Below, one piece after another: positions 1 through 7,251 of a stretch of DNA of 64,000 nucleotides (its first letter is position 1; each line of letters begins with the position of its first letter). The notes under the pieces are model-generated. The model did no database searches. It worked only from the letters and a program-made list of their open reading frames with translations, and was not told the origin of the DNA. The stretch is from Streptomyces sp. NBC_01296 (GTDB taxonomy: Bacteria > Actinomycetota > Actinomycetes > Streptomycetales > Streptomycetaceae): NCBI RefSeq assembly GCF_035984415.1, contig NZ_CP130720.1:7998001-8062000 (forward strand), in the 5' to 3' direction. The position numbers and the translations under genes were made by a program.

Positions 1-1311
1 GCCGAGGACGACGGGCTGGTACAGGTACGGGACGCGGCCACCGGGCTGCCCGTGGGCCGACCGCTCACCGGCCACACGGATCGCGTCTGGGCCGTCACCG
101 CCGCGAACGCCGGTCAGCGCACTCTCGCTGTCACCGCCGGCCTCGACCGGACGGTACGGGTGTGGGACATGACGACCCGGCAGCAGGAGGGAGCCGCGCT
201 CGGCAGCCACACGGGCCAGGTCTGGGACGTGGCCACCGCCGTCGTGGACGGACGACCCGTAGCCGTCACCGCAGGCGCGGACCACACGGTGAAGACCTGG
301 GACCTCACCCGCACCCTGCAGGGCGGCCCACCCCTGTCGGGGAACACCGGTTCGGTCCTGGCGGTCGCCACCGCCGATCTCGAAGGGCGGCCCGTCGCCG
401 TGACGGCAGGCGCCGACCAGGCCGTACGGGCCTGGGACCTGGCCACCGGGCGGCAGGCCGCCCGGGCCCTCACCGGCTTCGAGAGCGAGGTGTCCGCCCT
501 GGCCACCGCAGTGGTGGACGGCCGGGTCGTCGTCGTCACCGCGGCGCCGGACGCCAGGGTGCACGTCCGGGAACTGCTGGGCGGCCGGTACCTCCATGAG
601 CCTTTCCCGAGTCACCAGGGCAGGGTGCTGGCCCTGGCCACCGCAGTGCTGGACGGTCGGCCCGTCGCCGTCACCGCAGGCTCAGACCGGACCGTGGGCA
701 TCTGGGACCTCGCCACCGGGCGCCAGGTCGGCGAACCCCTCGTCGGTCACTCCAGCAGGATCCTGGCCCTTGCCACCACCGAGCTGGCGGGACGGCCCGT
801 CGCGGTCACGGGGAGCTGGGACCGGACGGTCCGCGTGTGGGACCTCGCCACCGGCCAGCAGGTCGGCGAACCCCTGGCCGGACACACCGACTGGGTGACC
901 TCGGTGGCGACCGCGGTGGTGGACGGGCAGCCCGTCGCGGTCACCAGAAGCCGGGACGACACCGTGCGCCTGTGGGACCTGGCCGCCGGGCGGCAGATCG
1001 GCAGCGCCCCGGCACGCCACACGGGCTCGGGCCGGGCCATGGCCGTCACCGGCATCGCGGGGCGGGCCGTGGTGGCCGTCGGCCAGGAGCGGACGGTCCA
1101 GCTCTGGGATCTCACGACCGGCTGCGAGGTGGGGACCGAGTACGTGCTCCCGCTGCCGGTCGGAGCGCTCGTCGCCGCGCCGGGCGGAGCGCTGGTGGTC
1201 GCGTTCGGGCCGGAGGCCGCGGTGCTCAGCCGGCCGACGGCTCACCCCGGGCACGTCGCCCGGGCGCTCCGGAAGGAAAATCCCCCGGCCCGCGCCCGGC
1301 CCGGTGGCTAG
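1..1311 (+). CDS. WD40 beta-propeller protein, C-terminal part (5' end outside window)
   Basis: The frame is open from the first base, so the gene begins upstream and 436 residues are visible. About eight repeats of 45 residues follow one another, each with the pattern AVTAGxDxTVRxWDLATGRQ, then G(H)Txx(V)xAVATAVVDGRPV. The WD dipeptides and GH/D positions are those of a WD40 propeller, a protein-interaction platform. The last two repeats are degenerate and the protein ends in a short Arg/Pro-rich tail. In Streptomyces such propellers are often the C-terminal half of large STAND/AAA or kinase proteins, but the N-terminal half is not here, so its activity cannot be stated. The next gene starts 9 bases after the stop. 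Confidence 0.85.
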   Translation, partial: AEDDGLVQVRDAATGLPVGRPLTGHTDRVWAVTAANAGQRTLAVTAGLDRTVRVWDMTTRQQEGAALGSHTGQVWDVATAVVDGRPVAVTAGADHTVKTWDLTRTLQGGPPLSGNTGSVLAVATADLEGRPVAVTAGADQAVRAWDLATGRQAARALTGFESEVSALATAVVDGRVVVVTAAPDARVHVRELLGGRYLHEPFPSHQGRVLALATAVLDGRPVAVTAGSDRTVGIWDLATGRQVGEPLVGHSSRILALATTELAGRPVAVTGSWDRTVRVWDLATGQQVGEPLAGHTDWVTSVATAVVDGQPVAVTRSRDDTVRLWDLAAGRQIGSAPARHTGSGRAMAVTGIAGRAVVAVGQERTVQLWDLTTGCEVGTEYVLPLPVGALVAAPGGALVVAFGPEAAVLSRPTAHPGHVARALRKENPPARARPGG

Positions 1312-1320
1312 CATCGGCCG

Positions 1321-2340
1321 GTGCACGCCGAACCCCGCCCCTGGTCCCCGTATCCGAAGATCCCCGCCGGCCGCCGGCTGGGCGAGACCGGCGGGCGTGA
1401 GTGGGTCGCCCAGGAGAAGATCCACGGCGCCAACTTCGCCGTCGTCTGTGATGACACCGGTCCGCGCCCGGCCAAACGGCGCGAACTCCTCGCGGACGGC
1501 GGCCTCGACGAGTTCTTCGGCGTCGGCCGGATCTGGCCGGCCCTGGCGGTCGCCGCGAGCCGGTGCGCCGGGCTGCTGCGGGAGCGGTACGGGGCCGCGG
1601 CCTCGGCCGCAGTGACCGTCTACGGTGAACTCGCGGGCGGCCGCTATCCGCACCCCGACACACCCCCGGTGCCGGGAGCCGAGCCCGTGCAGACCGGCGT
1701 CTGGTACGCACCGGAGCTGCTGTGGCTGCCGTTCGACGCGACCGTCGCCACCGGCGACGACGGCCTGTGCTGGGTCTGCGACCAGGCACTGCGGGCCGCG
1801 GCGGACGCGGCCGGTCTGCACTGCGCGCCCCTGCTGGCGCGGGGCACCCTCGCGCGGGTCGGGCAGCTGCCGGTGGTCTTCCCGACCCGGCTGCCCGCGC
1901 TCCTGGGGCTGCCCGCCCTGCCGGACAACCTCGCCGAGGGCATCGTCGTCAAACCCGCCGGGGAGTCATGGACGGCCGCCCCGCCGATGGCCAAGCTCAA
2001 GCAGCCCGCCTTCGCCGAGGACGAGCGCTTCGCCGGGTCCCGCCCCTACCGGGCTCCGGCCGAGGGCGCGGCCGGCGTCCCCGGCTGGCTGCTGGCCCAC
2101 GCCTCCGGACTCCTCACACCGGCCCGGGCCGCGTCGGCGGTGAGCAAGCTGGGACCTCGTACCCCGGAACGGGAGGTGGCCGCCGAGATCGCCCGGGACG
2201 CCGCGGACGGGACCGAGGAGGCACTGGGCGGGCTCGACCGGGCCACACGGCGCGCGCTGGAGGATGCCCTGCACGCCGGAGCCCTGTCCCTGACCCGCTT
2301 CGACGCAGCCGACCGCCGCCGGACCGGATTCACTCGGTGA
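1321..2340 (+). CDS. Rnl2-type RNA ligase (ATP-dependent nucleotidyltransferase)
   Basis: 339 residues with a GTG start 9 bases after the WD40 gene. The covalent nucleotidyltransferase motifs appear in order: motif I EKIHGANF with the presumed AMP-accepting Lys33, motif III-like VYGELAGG (about 98-107), motif IV EGIVVKP (206-212) and motif V MAKLKQ (about 223). The EKIHGxNF motif is typical of T4 Rnl2 and kinetoplastid editing ligases, which join 3'-OH and 5'-phosphate RNA ends, mainly in duplex nicks. Length is close to Rnl2 (334 residues). The C-terminal part (about 240-339) is Ala/Arg/Glu rich and less recognisable. A ThpR phosphodiesterase lies 2 kb downstream on the other strand. Substrate in vivo is unknown. 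Confidence 0.85.
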   Translation: MHAEPRPWSPYPKIPAGRRLGETGGREWVAQEKIHGANFAVVCDDTGPRPAKRRELLADGGLDEFFGVGRIWPALAVAASRCAGLLRERYGAAASAAVTVYGELAGGRYPHPDTPPVPGAEPVQTGVWYAPELLWLPFDATVATGDDGLCWVCDQALRAAADAAGLHCAPLLARGTLARVGQLPVVFPTRLPALLGLPALPDNLAEGIVVKPAGESWTAAPPMAKLKQPAFAEDERFAGSRPYRAPAEGAAGVPGWLLAHASGLLTPARAASAVSKLGPRTPEREVAAEIARDAADGTEEALGGLDRATRRALEDALHAGALSLTRFDAADRRRTGFTR

Positions 2341-2391
2341 CACGCGCCTGCGGCCCGTCCGTGCGGCCACGACGCACGGCACAGTGGAGCC

Positions 2392-2817
2392 ATGAGCGCT
2401 GACGACAGGAACATGCTTGCCCGGGCCCGCGTGTCGACCAGGCTTCCGGCCCAGGACCTGGACCGGGCGCGGCGCTTCTACGCCGACCAGCTCGGTCTGG
2501 AGCCCGTCGACGAACGGCCCGGCGGGCTGCTGTACCGGTGTGCAGGCACGGAGTTCGTCCTGTTCAAGTCGACGGGCGCCTCGACCGGCACCTTCACCCA
2601 GATGGCGTTGGAGGTCGACGACATCGACACCGCCGTGTCGGAACTCAAGCAGCGCGGAGTGGTCTTCGAAGAGGTCGACCTGCCGGGGTTCCGGACCCGG
2701 GACGGGATCGCCGAGATCGAGGGGAACTACCCGAGCAAGGGCGCGCGCGGAGAGCGCGGCGCCTGGTTCCGTGACAGCGAGGGAAACCTGCTGGGCATGG
2801 GCGAGCCGGTCGTCTGA
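2392..2817 (+). CDS. VOC (glyoxalase/bleomycin-resistance) family protein
   Basis: 141 residues. The sequence reads as one vicinal-oxygen-chelate module pair: RLPAQDLDRARRFYADQLGLEP near the N-terminus, EFVLFKSTGAS in the middle strand, VDDIDTAVSELKQRGV (second beta-alpha unit) and a C-terminal FRDSEGNLLGMGEPV. The GNLLGM end is the usual metal-site strand, although the second Glu is replaced by Gly-Met. ATG at 2392 is the first start; ATG at 2413 is an alternative that still keeps the fold. Substrate unknown: relatives are lyases, dioxygenases or drug-binding proteins. It is convergent with the crotonase gene and followed by a strong hairpin. Confidence 0.8.
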   Translation: MSADDRNMLARARVSTRLPAQDLDRARRFYADQLGLEPVDERPGGLLYRCAGTEFVLFKSTGASTGTFTQMALEVDDIDTAVSELKQRGVVFEEVDLPGFRTRDGIAEIEGNYPSKGARGERGAWFRDSEGNLLGMGEPVV

Positions 2818-2840
2818 GTCCGCCCGCCCCGCCGGGCGCG

Positions 2841-2866
2841 GCCCGCTGCCGGGCCCGGCAGCGGGC
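2841..2866. terminator. Bidirectional hairpin between convergent VOC and crotonase genes
   Basis: A perfect 10-bp stem (gcccgctgcc / ggcagcgggc) with a 6-base loop lies in the 52-base gap between two convergent stops, as expected for a shared intrinsic terminator. Confidence 0.7.
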
Positions 2867-2869
2867 AGC

Positions 2870-3652
2870 TCACTCCCCGAACGCGCCGTGCCGCCCCGCA
2901 CCCGAGGCGAACCGGCCCGCTCCGGCCTGGGTCTCGCCCGCGGCCAGCGGCACCAGACCGTGCCGGTACTCTCCCGCCAGCGCCTCCGCCTCGTCCAGCC
3001 CGTGCTGCTCCAGTACGGACAGCCGGTCGTGGCGCAGGCACAGTTGGGGAAACGCGGCGATCTCGCGGGCCAGCGCCTCCGCGGCCTGCCGGGACCGACC
3101 CGTGGGCACCACACGGTTGGCGAGCCCGATCCCGTGCGCCTCGGCGGCGCTGACCGGACGTCCCGTCAGGATCAGGTCCATGGCGCGGCTCTCGCCGATC
3201 AGGCGGGGCAGCCGTACCGTACCGCCGTCGATCAGCGGCACGCCCCAGCGGCGGCAGAACACCCCGAAGACCGCGTCCTCCTCCGCCACCCGCAGATCGC
3301 ACCAGAGCGCCAGCTCCAGGCCCCCGGCCACCGCGTGCCCCGCGACGGCCGCGATCACCGGCTTGCCGAGCCGCATCCGGGTCGGTCCCATGGGCCCGTC
3401 CCCCGACGCGAGCACCTGGTTGCCGCGCTCGGTGCCGATGGCCTTGAGGTCGGCGCCCGCGCAGAAGGTCCCGCCCTCGCCCCACAGCACGGCGACGGCC
3501 GCGTCCTCGTCGGCATCGAACCGGCGGAAGGCATCGGCGAGCTCGGCCGCCGTCGGACCGTCCACGGCGTTGCGGACCCCCGGCCTGCTCAGGATCACCG
3601 TGAACACCGGGCCGTCCCGCTCCACCCTTACCGAGGCCTGCTCGTCCGCCAT
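2870..3652 (-). CDS. Enoyl-CoA hydratase/isomerase (crotonase) family protein
   Basis: 260 residues, the normal crotonase length. Oxyanion-hole segments are visible: FCAGADLK (63-70) and GHAVAGGLELALWCDLRVA (105-123), followed by GGTVRLPRLIGESRAMDLILTGRPVSAAEAHGIGLANRVV. It should bind an acyl-CoA and act in beta-oxidation or a related CoA pathway. The position that usually carries the first catalytic Glu (the FGxPE segment) reads FGVFCRRWG here, so simple hydratase activity is doubtful and an isomerase, hydrolase or other crotonase reaction is possible. It lies 90 bases after the ThpR gene on the same strand and may be co-transcribed with it. Confidence 0.85.
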   Translation of the reverse strand: MADEQASVRVERDGPVFTVILSRPGVRNAVDGPTAAELADAFRRFDADEDAAVAVLWGEGGTFCAGADLKAIGTERGNQVLASGDGPMGPTRMRLGKPVIAAVAGHAVAGGLELALWCDLRVAEEDAVFGVFCRRWGVPLIDGGTVRLPRLIGESRAMDLILTGRPVSAAEAHGIGLANRVVPTGRSRQAAEALAREIAAFPQLCLRHDRLSVLEQHGLDEAEALAGEYRHGLVPLAAGETQAGAGRFASGAGRHGAFGE

Positions 3653-3742
3653 GCCGCACCCTCCCGCTCGCCGGCCTCCATTGTGCGGGAGGTCGGCTCC
3701 GCGAGCGGTGTGATGTCCGATGCAGGGTTTGCGCTGAGGGTT

Positions 3743-4327
3743 TCAGCCCCGACCGGTGAATTCCCAGGCCTGGATGTCGCGGTAGTGGATCGGGCCGGGG
3801 CCGCGGCCTATGTTGCTGCCGACCAGGTGGAGACGTGCGGCCTGCCAGGGGCGGCCGGTGAACCCGGTGAGTGCGGCGGCGACTTCCACCGTGCTGGAGG
3901 CGTCGCTGCGGCGGGAGCGGGCCAGCGTCAGGTGCGGGCGCAGCGGCCGGTCTTCGAAGGCGATGCCGCATTCCCTGACGACGGTACGCACCTGCGCGGT
4001 GAGCAGGTGCAGTTCCTCGAGCTCCCCGTCGATCCCGCTCCAGAGCACCCGGTGGTCGAAGTGCCCGCTGCCGCGCAGCGCCAGCTCCAGGGGCCGGTGC
4101 GCGGCGGCGAGGGCGGCGAGCGGCGGCTGCAGCAGCGGGACCGCGGCGACCGGGAGTTCACCGAGGAAGGCCAGCGTGATGTGCCAGTCCTCGATGCGGT
4201 TCCACCGCATGCCCGGGTAGGCGTGGTAGGCGGGCCGCAGTTCCCGGGCCAGTTCCTCCTTGGCGTCGTCGGGCGGGGCGAGGGCGATGAACACACGGAC
4301 GGTCGGGGGCTGGATCTCTTCGTTCAC
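3743..4327 (-). CDS. thpR: RNA 2',3'-cyclic phosphodiesterase (2H phosphoesterase)
   Basis: 194 residues from a GTG start. Two HxTx motifs define the 2H phosphoesterase family: HITLAFLG with His49 and Thr51, and HLTLARSR with His132 and Thr134. Spacing and length match bacterial ThpR (formerly 2'-5' RNA ligase LigT), which opens 2',3'-cyclic phosphate RNA ends to 2'-phosphates. N-terminal RVFIALAPP is the usual first strand. It is encoded near an RNA ligase (1321-2340) but on the opposite strand. The cellular RNA target of these proteins is not settled in any bacterium, so pathway placement is inference. Confidence 0.9.
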   Translation of the reverse strand: MNEEIQPPTVRVFIALAPPDDAKEELARELRPAYHAYPGMRWNRIEDWHITLAFLGELPVAAVPLLQPPLAALAAAHRPLELALRGSGHFDHRVLWSGIDGELEELHLLTAQVRTVVRECGIAFEDRPLRPHLTLARSRRSDASSTVEVAAALTGFTGRPWQAARLHLVGSNIGRGPGPIHYRDIQAWEFTGRG

Positions 4328-4441
4328 GAGGGACTTCGTACCGCACCCCGGATGATCCCGTCATCTTCCGCGGCGCTGTCGTGTGCCACCTCGAGCCGAG
4401 GCGGCAACGACTCCTGCTGATCCGCACGGCCGCGCCGACCG

Positions 4442-4475
4442 CGGGAGACCCCGGGGGGAAGTCCGGGGTCTCCCG
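4442..4475 (-). terminator. Terminator after the CHRD-sortase operon
   Basis: A perfect 13-bp stem (cgggagaccccgg / ccggggtctcccg) with an 8-base loop lies 25 bases beyond the sortase stop. It is placed to end the CHRD-sortase transcript. Confidence 0.75.
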
Positions 4476-4499
4476 CCGAGGTCGTCCCTGCCGACCCGG

Positions 4500-5264
4500 C
4501 TATGCGGTGCCCGTCATGCTGGCGAACACGACCACATTGCTGTCGTAGTAGTGCTTCTTCGGGTCGAAGTCGCCGCCACAGGTGACCAGGCGAAGACCTG
4601 CGTGGTCGAGGTTCTTGTAGACCTCGAGCGTCGGGAACTCGGCCTTCGGGTACTCGGCGACCCGGTCCACCGTGAACGTGGCCGTCTTGTTGTCCCGCCG
4701 GGTCACCTTGATCGTGTCACCGGCCTTCATCGTCTTCAGCTTCTCGAACACGGCCGCCGCGCCGTTCCAGGTGACATGGCCGGCGATCACGGCGGGCCCC
4801 TGGGAGCCGGGCGTCGGCCCCGGTTCGTACCAGCCCGCGAGAGCGGGGTCCTTGGGGGTCTGCATCGATCCGTCCGCGTTCTGCCGCAGGGTCTCCAAGG
4901 AACTGGTGACGCCGAGGGACGGGATCGAGATGCTCTGCGGCTCCGACCGGGCGAGGGCGGGCTTGGCCTGGGCCGCACCCGAACCGTTCTGTGCCCCGCC
5001 CTCCGGCGCCGCGTGGTGGCCGCCGGGGGATGCCTGCCCGCTGGGAGCGCCTCCGGCGCTGCCGCTCACCGGCGCCCCGCCCTGCGGAGCCTGGCTCTGA
5101 GCGGCGGCGGGCGCCGCCTGATCCTGGCCCCCGCACCCCGCGAGGAGCAGCGTGGCGAGGGCGGCGCCGGCGAGGGCACCCGCGGCCCGGCGGCGGGCCG
5201 GCCGCGCGGTGGATGCGGCGGGTGCGCGAAGCACGGTCGATGCGGAGGTCCGGCCGGCCGTCAC
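4500..5264 (-). CDS. Class F sortase, predicted lipid-anchored or exported
   Basis: 254 residues. The catalytic core is at the C-terminal half: GHVTW with His163, and LVTCGGDFD with Cys229, the TCGG signature of actinobacterial class F sortases. The usual Arg after the Cys is not obvious; Lys-Lys-His stands there. The N-terminus has an Arg-rich stretch, a hydrophobic segment and an LLLAGC box, so it may be a lipoprotein, then a Gln/Ala/Gly-rich linker. Its GTG start overlaps the TGA of the upstream CHRD gene (GTGA), implying translational coupling. Sortases cleave a C-terminal sorting motif and transfer the protein to the cell wall, and the coupled CHRD protein is the likely substrate. Confidence 0.85.
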   Translation of the reverse strand: MTAGRTSASTVLRAPAASTARPARRRAAGALAGAALATLLLAGCGGQDQAAPAAAQSQAPQGGAPVSGSAGGAPSGQASPGGHHAAPEGGAQNGSGAAQAKPALARSEPQSISIPSLGVTSSLETLRQNADGSMQTPKDPALAGWYEPGPTPGSQGPAVIAGHVTWNGAAAVFEKLKTMKAGDTIKVTRRDNKTATFTVDRVAEYPKAEFPTLEVYKNLDHAGLRLVTCGGDFDPKKHYYDSNVVVFASMTGTA

Positions 5265-6103
5265 GCGGCGGCCGCCGTGGTGGTCTGCGTACGGACGCGG
5301 GCCGAGGCGGCCCGCCTCCGCGCGACGAACACCGCACCCGACGCAGCACCCGCCAGCGCCGCGGACACGGCGAGTGCCGCCCCGCTGATCACCGTCGCCG
5401 GAGCCGCCGCACTCTGCGGAGCGCCGCCGCCGGTTTCGACGCCGCCGACCGGAAGGGACCCCACGGACGCGCCCATCACCATGCCGCAGTTGGTCGGAGC
5501 CGTGGCCTCCTGGGGCAGCTTCGGGTCGAGCTCGCTCTTGCCGGCGCCCTCGAAGTCGTACTTGCCGTTCTTGTTGCGGTCGATTCCGTGCTGCACGATG
5601 TGCAGGTCCTTGAGGTGGTCGACCACGGCCTGCGAGACGGTGATCGTCCGCTTGTACGAGACCTTGCCCTGCTTGTTCGCGATGGGCATGCGCTCCACGG
5701 CGAGGCCGCTGGTTGCCTGGGTGTCCCCGATCGTGGTGAGCGAGATGTTGATGTCGCCGTAGTCGACGGTGGCCTCGGTGTTGCTGAGGATCCCGTCGCC
5801 GTTGGTGTCGTCACTGGCGTCCGGGCACTGGAAGTCGTGCCCGTTGGTCGAGCCGTGCAAGTGCTGGGCCGATGGCGACCCGGGCACCATGCCCTCGGAC
5901 TCGATCTGCACGGTCAGCTGATTGCCCTTGAGACTGAGCATGGCCGTACCCCGGGAACCGGAGTTGTTGAGCTGCGCCAGATCGATCTGGTACGCCTTCC
6001 CGCCTTCCGCGAGAGCCGGGCCGGAAAGCCCTACGGTCAGGAACACGGCGGCGGCGGGCACGGCGGCGAGCACCACGAGGCGACCAGTGCGCTTGGCTAT
6101 CAC
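5261..6103 (-). CDS. CHRD-domain-like secreted protein with C-terminal membrane anchor
   Basis: GTG at 6103 follows a good AGGAG site, giving 280 residues; a longer upstream frame is not supported. N-terminal KRTGRLVVLAAVPAAAVFLTVGLSGPALA is a signal peptide. The mature part begins YQIDLAQLNNSGSRGTAMLSLKGNQLTVQI and has QHLHG and FQCPD, as in CHRD (chordin-like) domains, followed by TVDYGDINISLTT and HGIDRNKNGKYDF. The end has SLPVGGVETGGG, a hydrophobic helix and an ARRRAA tail, the layout of a sortase substrate though without a classic LPxTG. It is the first gene of a two-gene operon with the class F sortase. Its biological role is unknown. Confidence 0.8.
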   Translation of the reverse strand: MIAKRTGRLVVLAAVPAAAVFLTVGLSGPALAEGGKAYQIDLAQLNNSGSRGTAMLSLKGNQLTVQIESEGMVPGSPSAQHLHGSTNGHDFQCPDASDDTNGDGILSNTEATVDYGDINISLTTIGDTQATSGLAVERMPIANKQGKVSYKRTITVSQAVVDHLKDLHIVQHGIDRNKNGKYDFEGAGKSELDPKLPQEATAPTNCGMVMGASVGSLPVGGVETGGGAPQSAAAPATVISGAALAVSAALAGAASGAVFVARRRAASARVRTQTTTAAAA

Positions 6104-6293
6104 ATTCGCTCCTGTTCCGCGGTTCCCGTCGTGGGAATCGCAGATCGTACGGGTTTGACGTGAGCTCCGGGAGAGGGTCTCGCCACTCCTTCGGAGCGCC
6201 AACGCCGTTGGATTGGTACTTCTTCGAGAAATTTTTCAGTGGCCGACATCCACCACTCTGACCAGCGAAAACCACGGGAAACTCGGAGGGCTG

Positions 6294-6878
6294 TCACGCG
6301 GCCGACCTCGTCGCGGCCGGCAGTGGTCCGCCGGTCATCCAGATGCGCGACATCTCTTCCGCCAGGACGGGGGAGCGGCCGGCCTCACAGATCATCTCCG
6401 TGAGCACGAGAAGCGCGTGCGCGGTGCACCGCGGATCGCTGTTCCGATGCAGCCGGATCACCGCATTGACCATGGGACGCCGACCCAGGTGCAGGCCGGC
6501 GCGTCGCACCCCGGCCGCCGCCTCGAGGGCAGAAGGCTCTCCGTCGAACGACAGGGCTTCCGCACGGCGGACTCCCGGTGGCGCAACCGAATCCCGCACG
6601 TGACGGTAATGCGCTTCCGGCGGCGCCTGCCAGTTCTCGAACGTGTTGCGGAAACCGGCGATCCGCAGATCCGAATTCCGCGCACGGAGCTCGATGTAGA
6701 GCTCGACGAACAGGGCTCTCATCTGCATGCGGACGGGGATATGGCGAAACCTTTCCGCCTCGTACCCCGCCCTCCCGCGCAGGGCCCGCGCTTCCACTGC
6801 TCTGGATCTCATGGTCGACGCGAGGAGCCGGTATTCGTCCACGGACGCGTACACCACAGCGAATGACACGGGCTTCAT
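6294..6878 (-). CDS. Ribosome-inactivating-protein-like (ricin A-chain fold) protein
   Basis: 194 residues; ATG at 6878, with an in-frame stop shortly upstream. The chain follows plant and bacterial RIP N-glycosidases: ASVDEYRLLASTMRSR, then HIPV (47-50), FVELYIELRARNSDLRIAGFRN (57-78), LSFDGEPSALEAAAGVRR (about 109-126), and ALLVLTEMICEAGR, where Glu165 and Arg168 match the catalytic EAAR pair. RIPs remove one adenine from the sarcin-ricin loop of rRNA. The two adenine-stacking tyrosines are not conserved (the second is a Pro), the C-terminal Trp region is missing, and no signal peptide is present. It may be a shortened, altered or decayed RIP, or an intracellular enzyme with another target. 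S. coelicolor is known to carry a RIP. Confidence 0.75.
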   Translation of the reverse strand: MKPVSFAVVYASVDEYRLLASTMRSRAVEARALRGRAGYEAERFRHIPVRMQMRALFVELYIELRARNSDLRIAGFRNTFENWQAPPEAHYRHVRDSVAPPGVRRAEALSFDGEPSALEAAAGVRRAGLHLGRRPMVNAVIRLHRNSDPRCTAHALLVLTEMICEAGRSPVLAEEMSRIWMTGGPLPAATRSAA

Positions 6879-7251
6879 CAGGACACCGCCTTCGACGTCC
6901 CGGACCGTTGACGGAAAGCATCATTCGCTGTTGCCGGGCCGGGTTCTGTCCGGTCCTTCTTAGTCGATCACGCAGCGGCCGAACGGATATTTACCCTCTG
7001 ATGCCAAAAACTCCAGCGATCCAACGGCCCGAGGGCTGCCGCGAAGGCAGCCAGGCAGTCCACCGAGGCGCACACCGTCGCCGCGGAGTCAGGCGGGTCC
7101 GGCTGGGCGGAAAGTCATGAAGGTCGGGGAAGCGCCGGGTGTTTGTCGTCCGGTGATGCGGTTTCGCGCCAACTCTCTGCCATTTCGGGCGAGTTGTGGC
7201 TGTGTGGACCTATGTTCCATGGGGTTCACCGGTTCGCCCCAGGAGGTCAGA
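6879..7251. other. Divergent intergenic region, no gene
   Basis: This holds the promoters of the RIP-like gene and the oxidase gene. It is somewhat AT-richer around 6985-7015. I see no convincing ORF, riboswitch or hairpin. Longer versions of the oxidase frame start at 7117 but lack a ribosome site. Confidence 0.5.

Noticed and set aside
2417..4420. 667-codon plus-strand frame across VOC, crotonase and ThpR
   Set aside because: It overlaps three recognisable genes, has no domain and an Arg/Pro/Gly composition typical of GC-rich shadow frames.
7117..7251. Upstream GTG/ATG starts for the copper radical oxidase
   Set aside because: They lack a ribosome site; TTG at 7252 has a perfect AGGAGG and begins directly before the signal segment.
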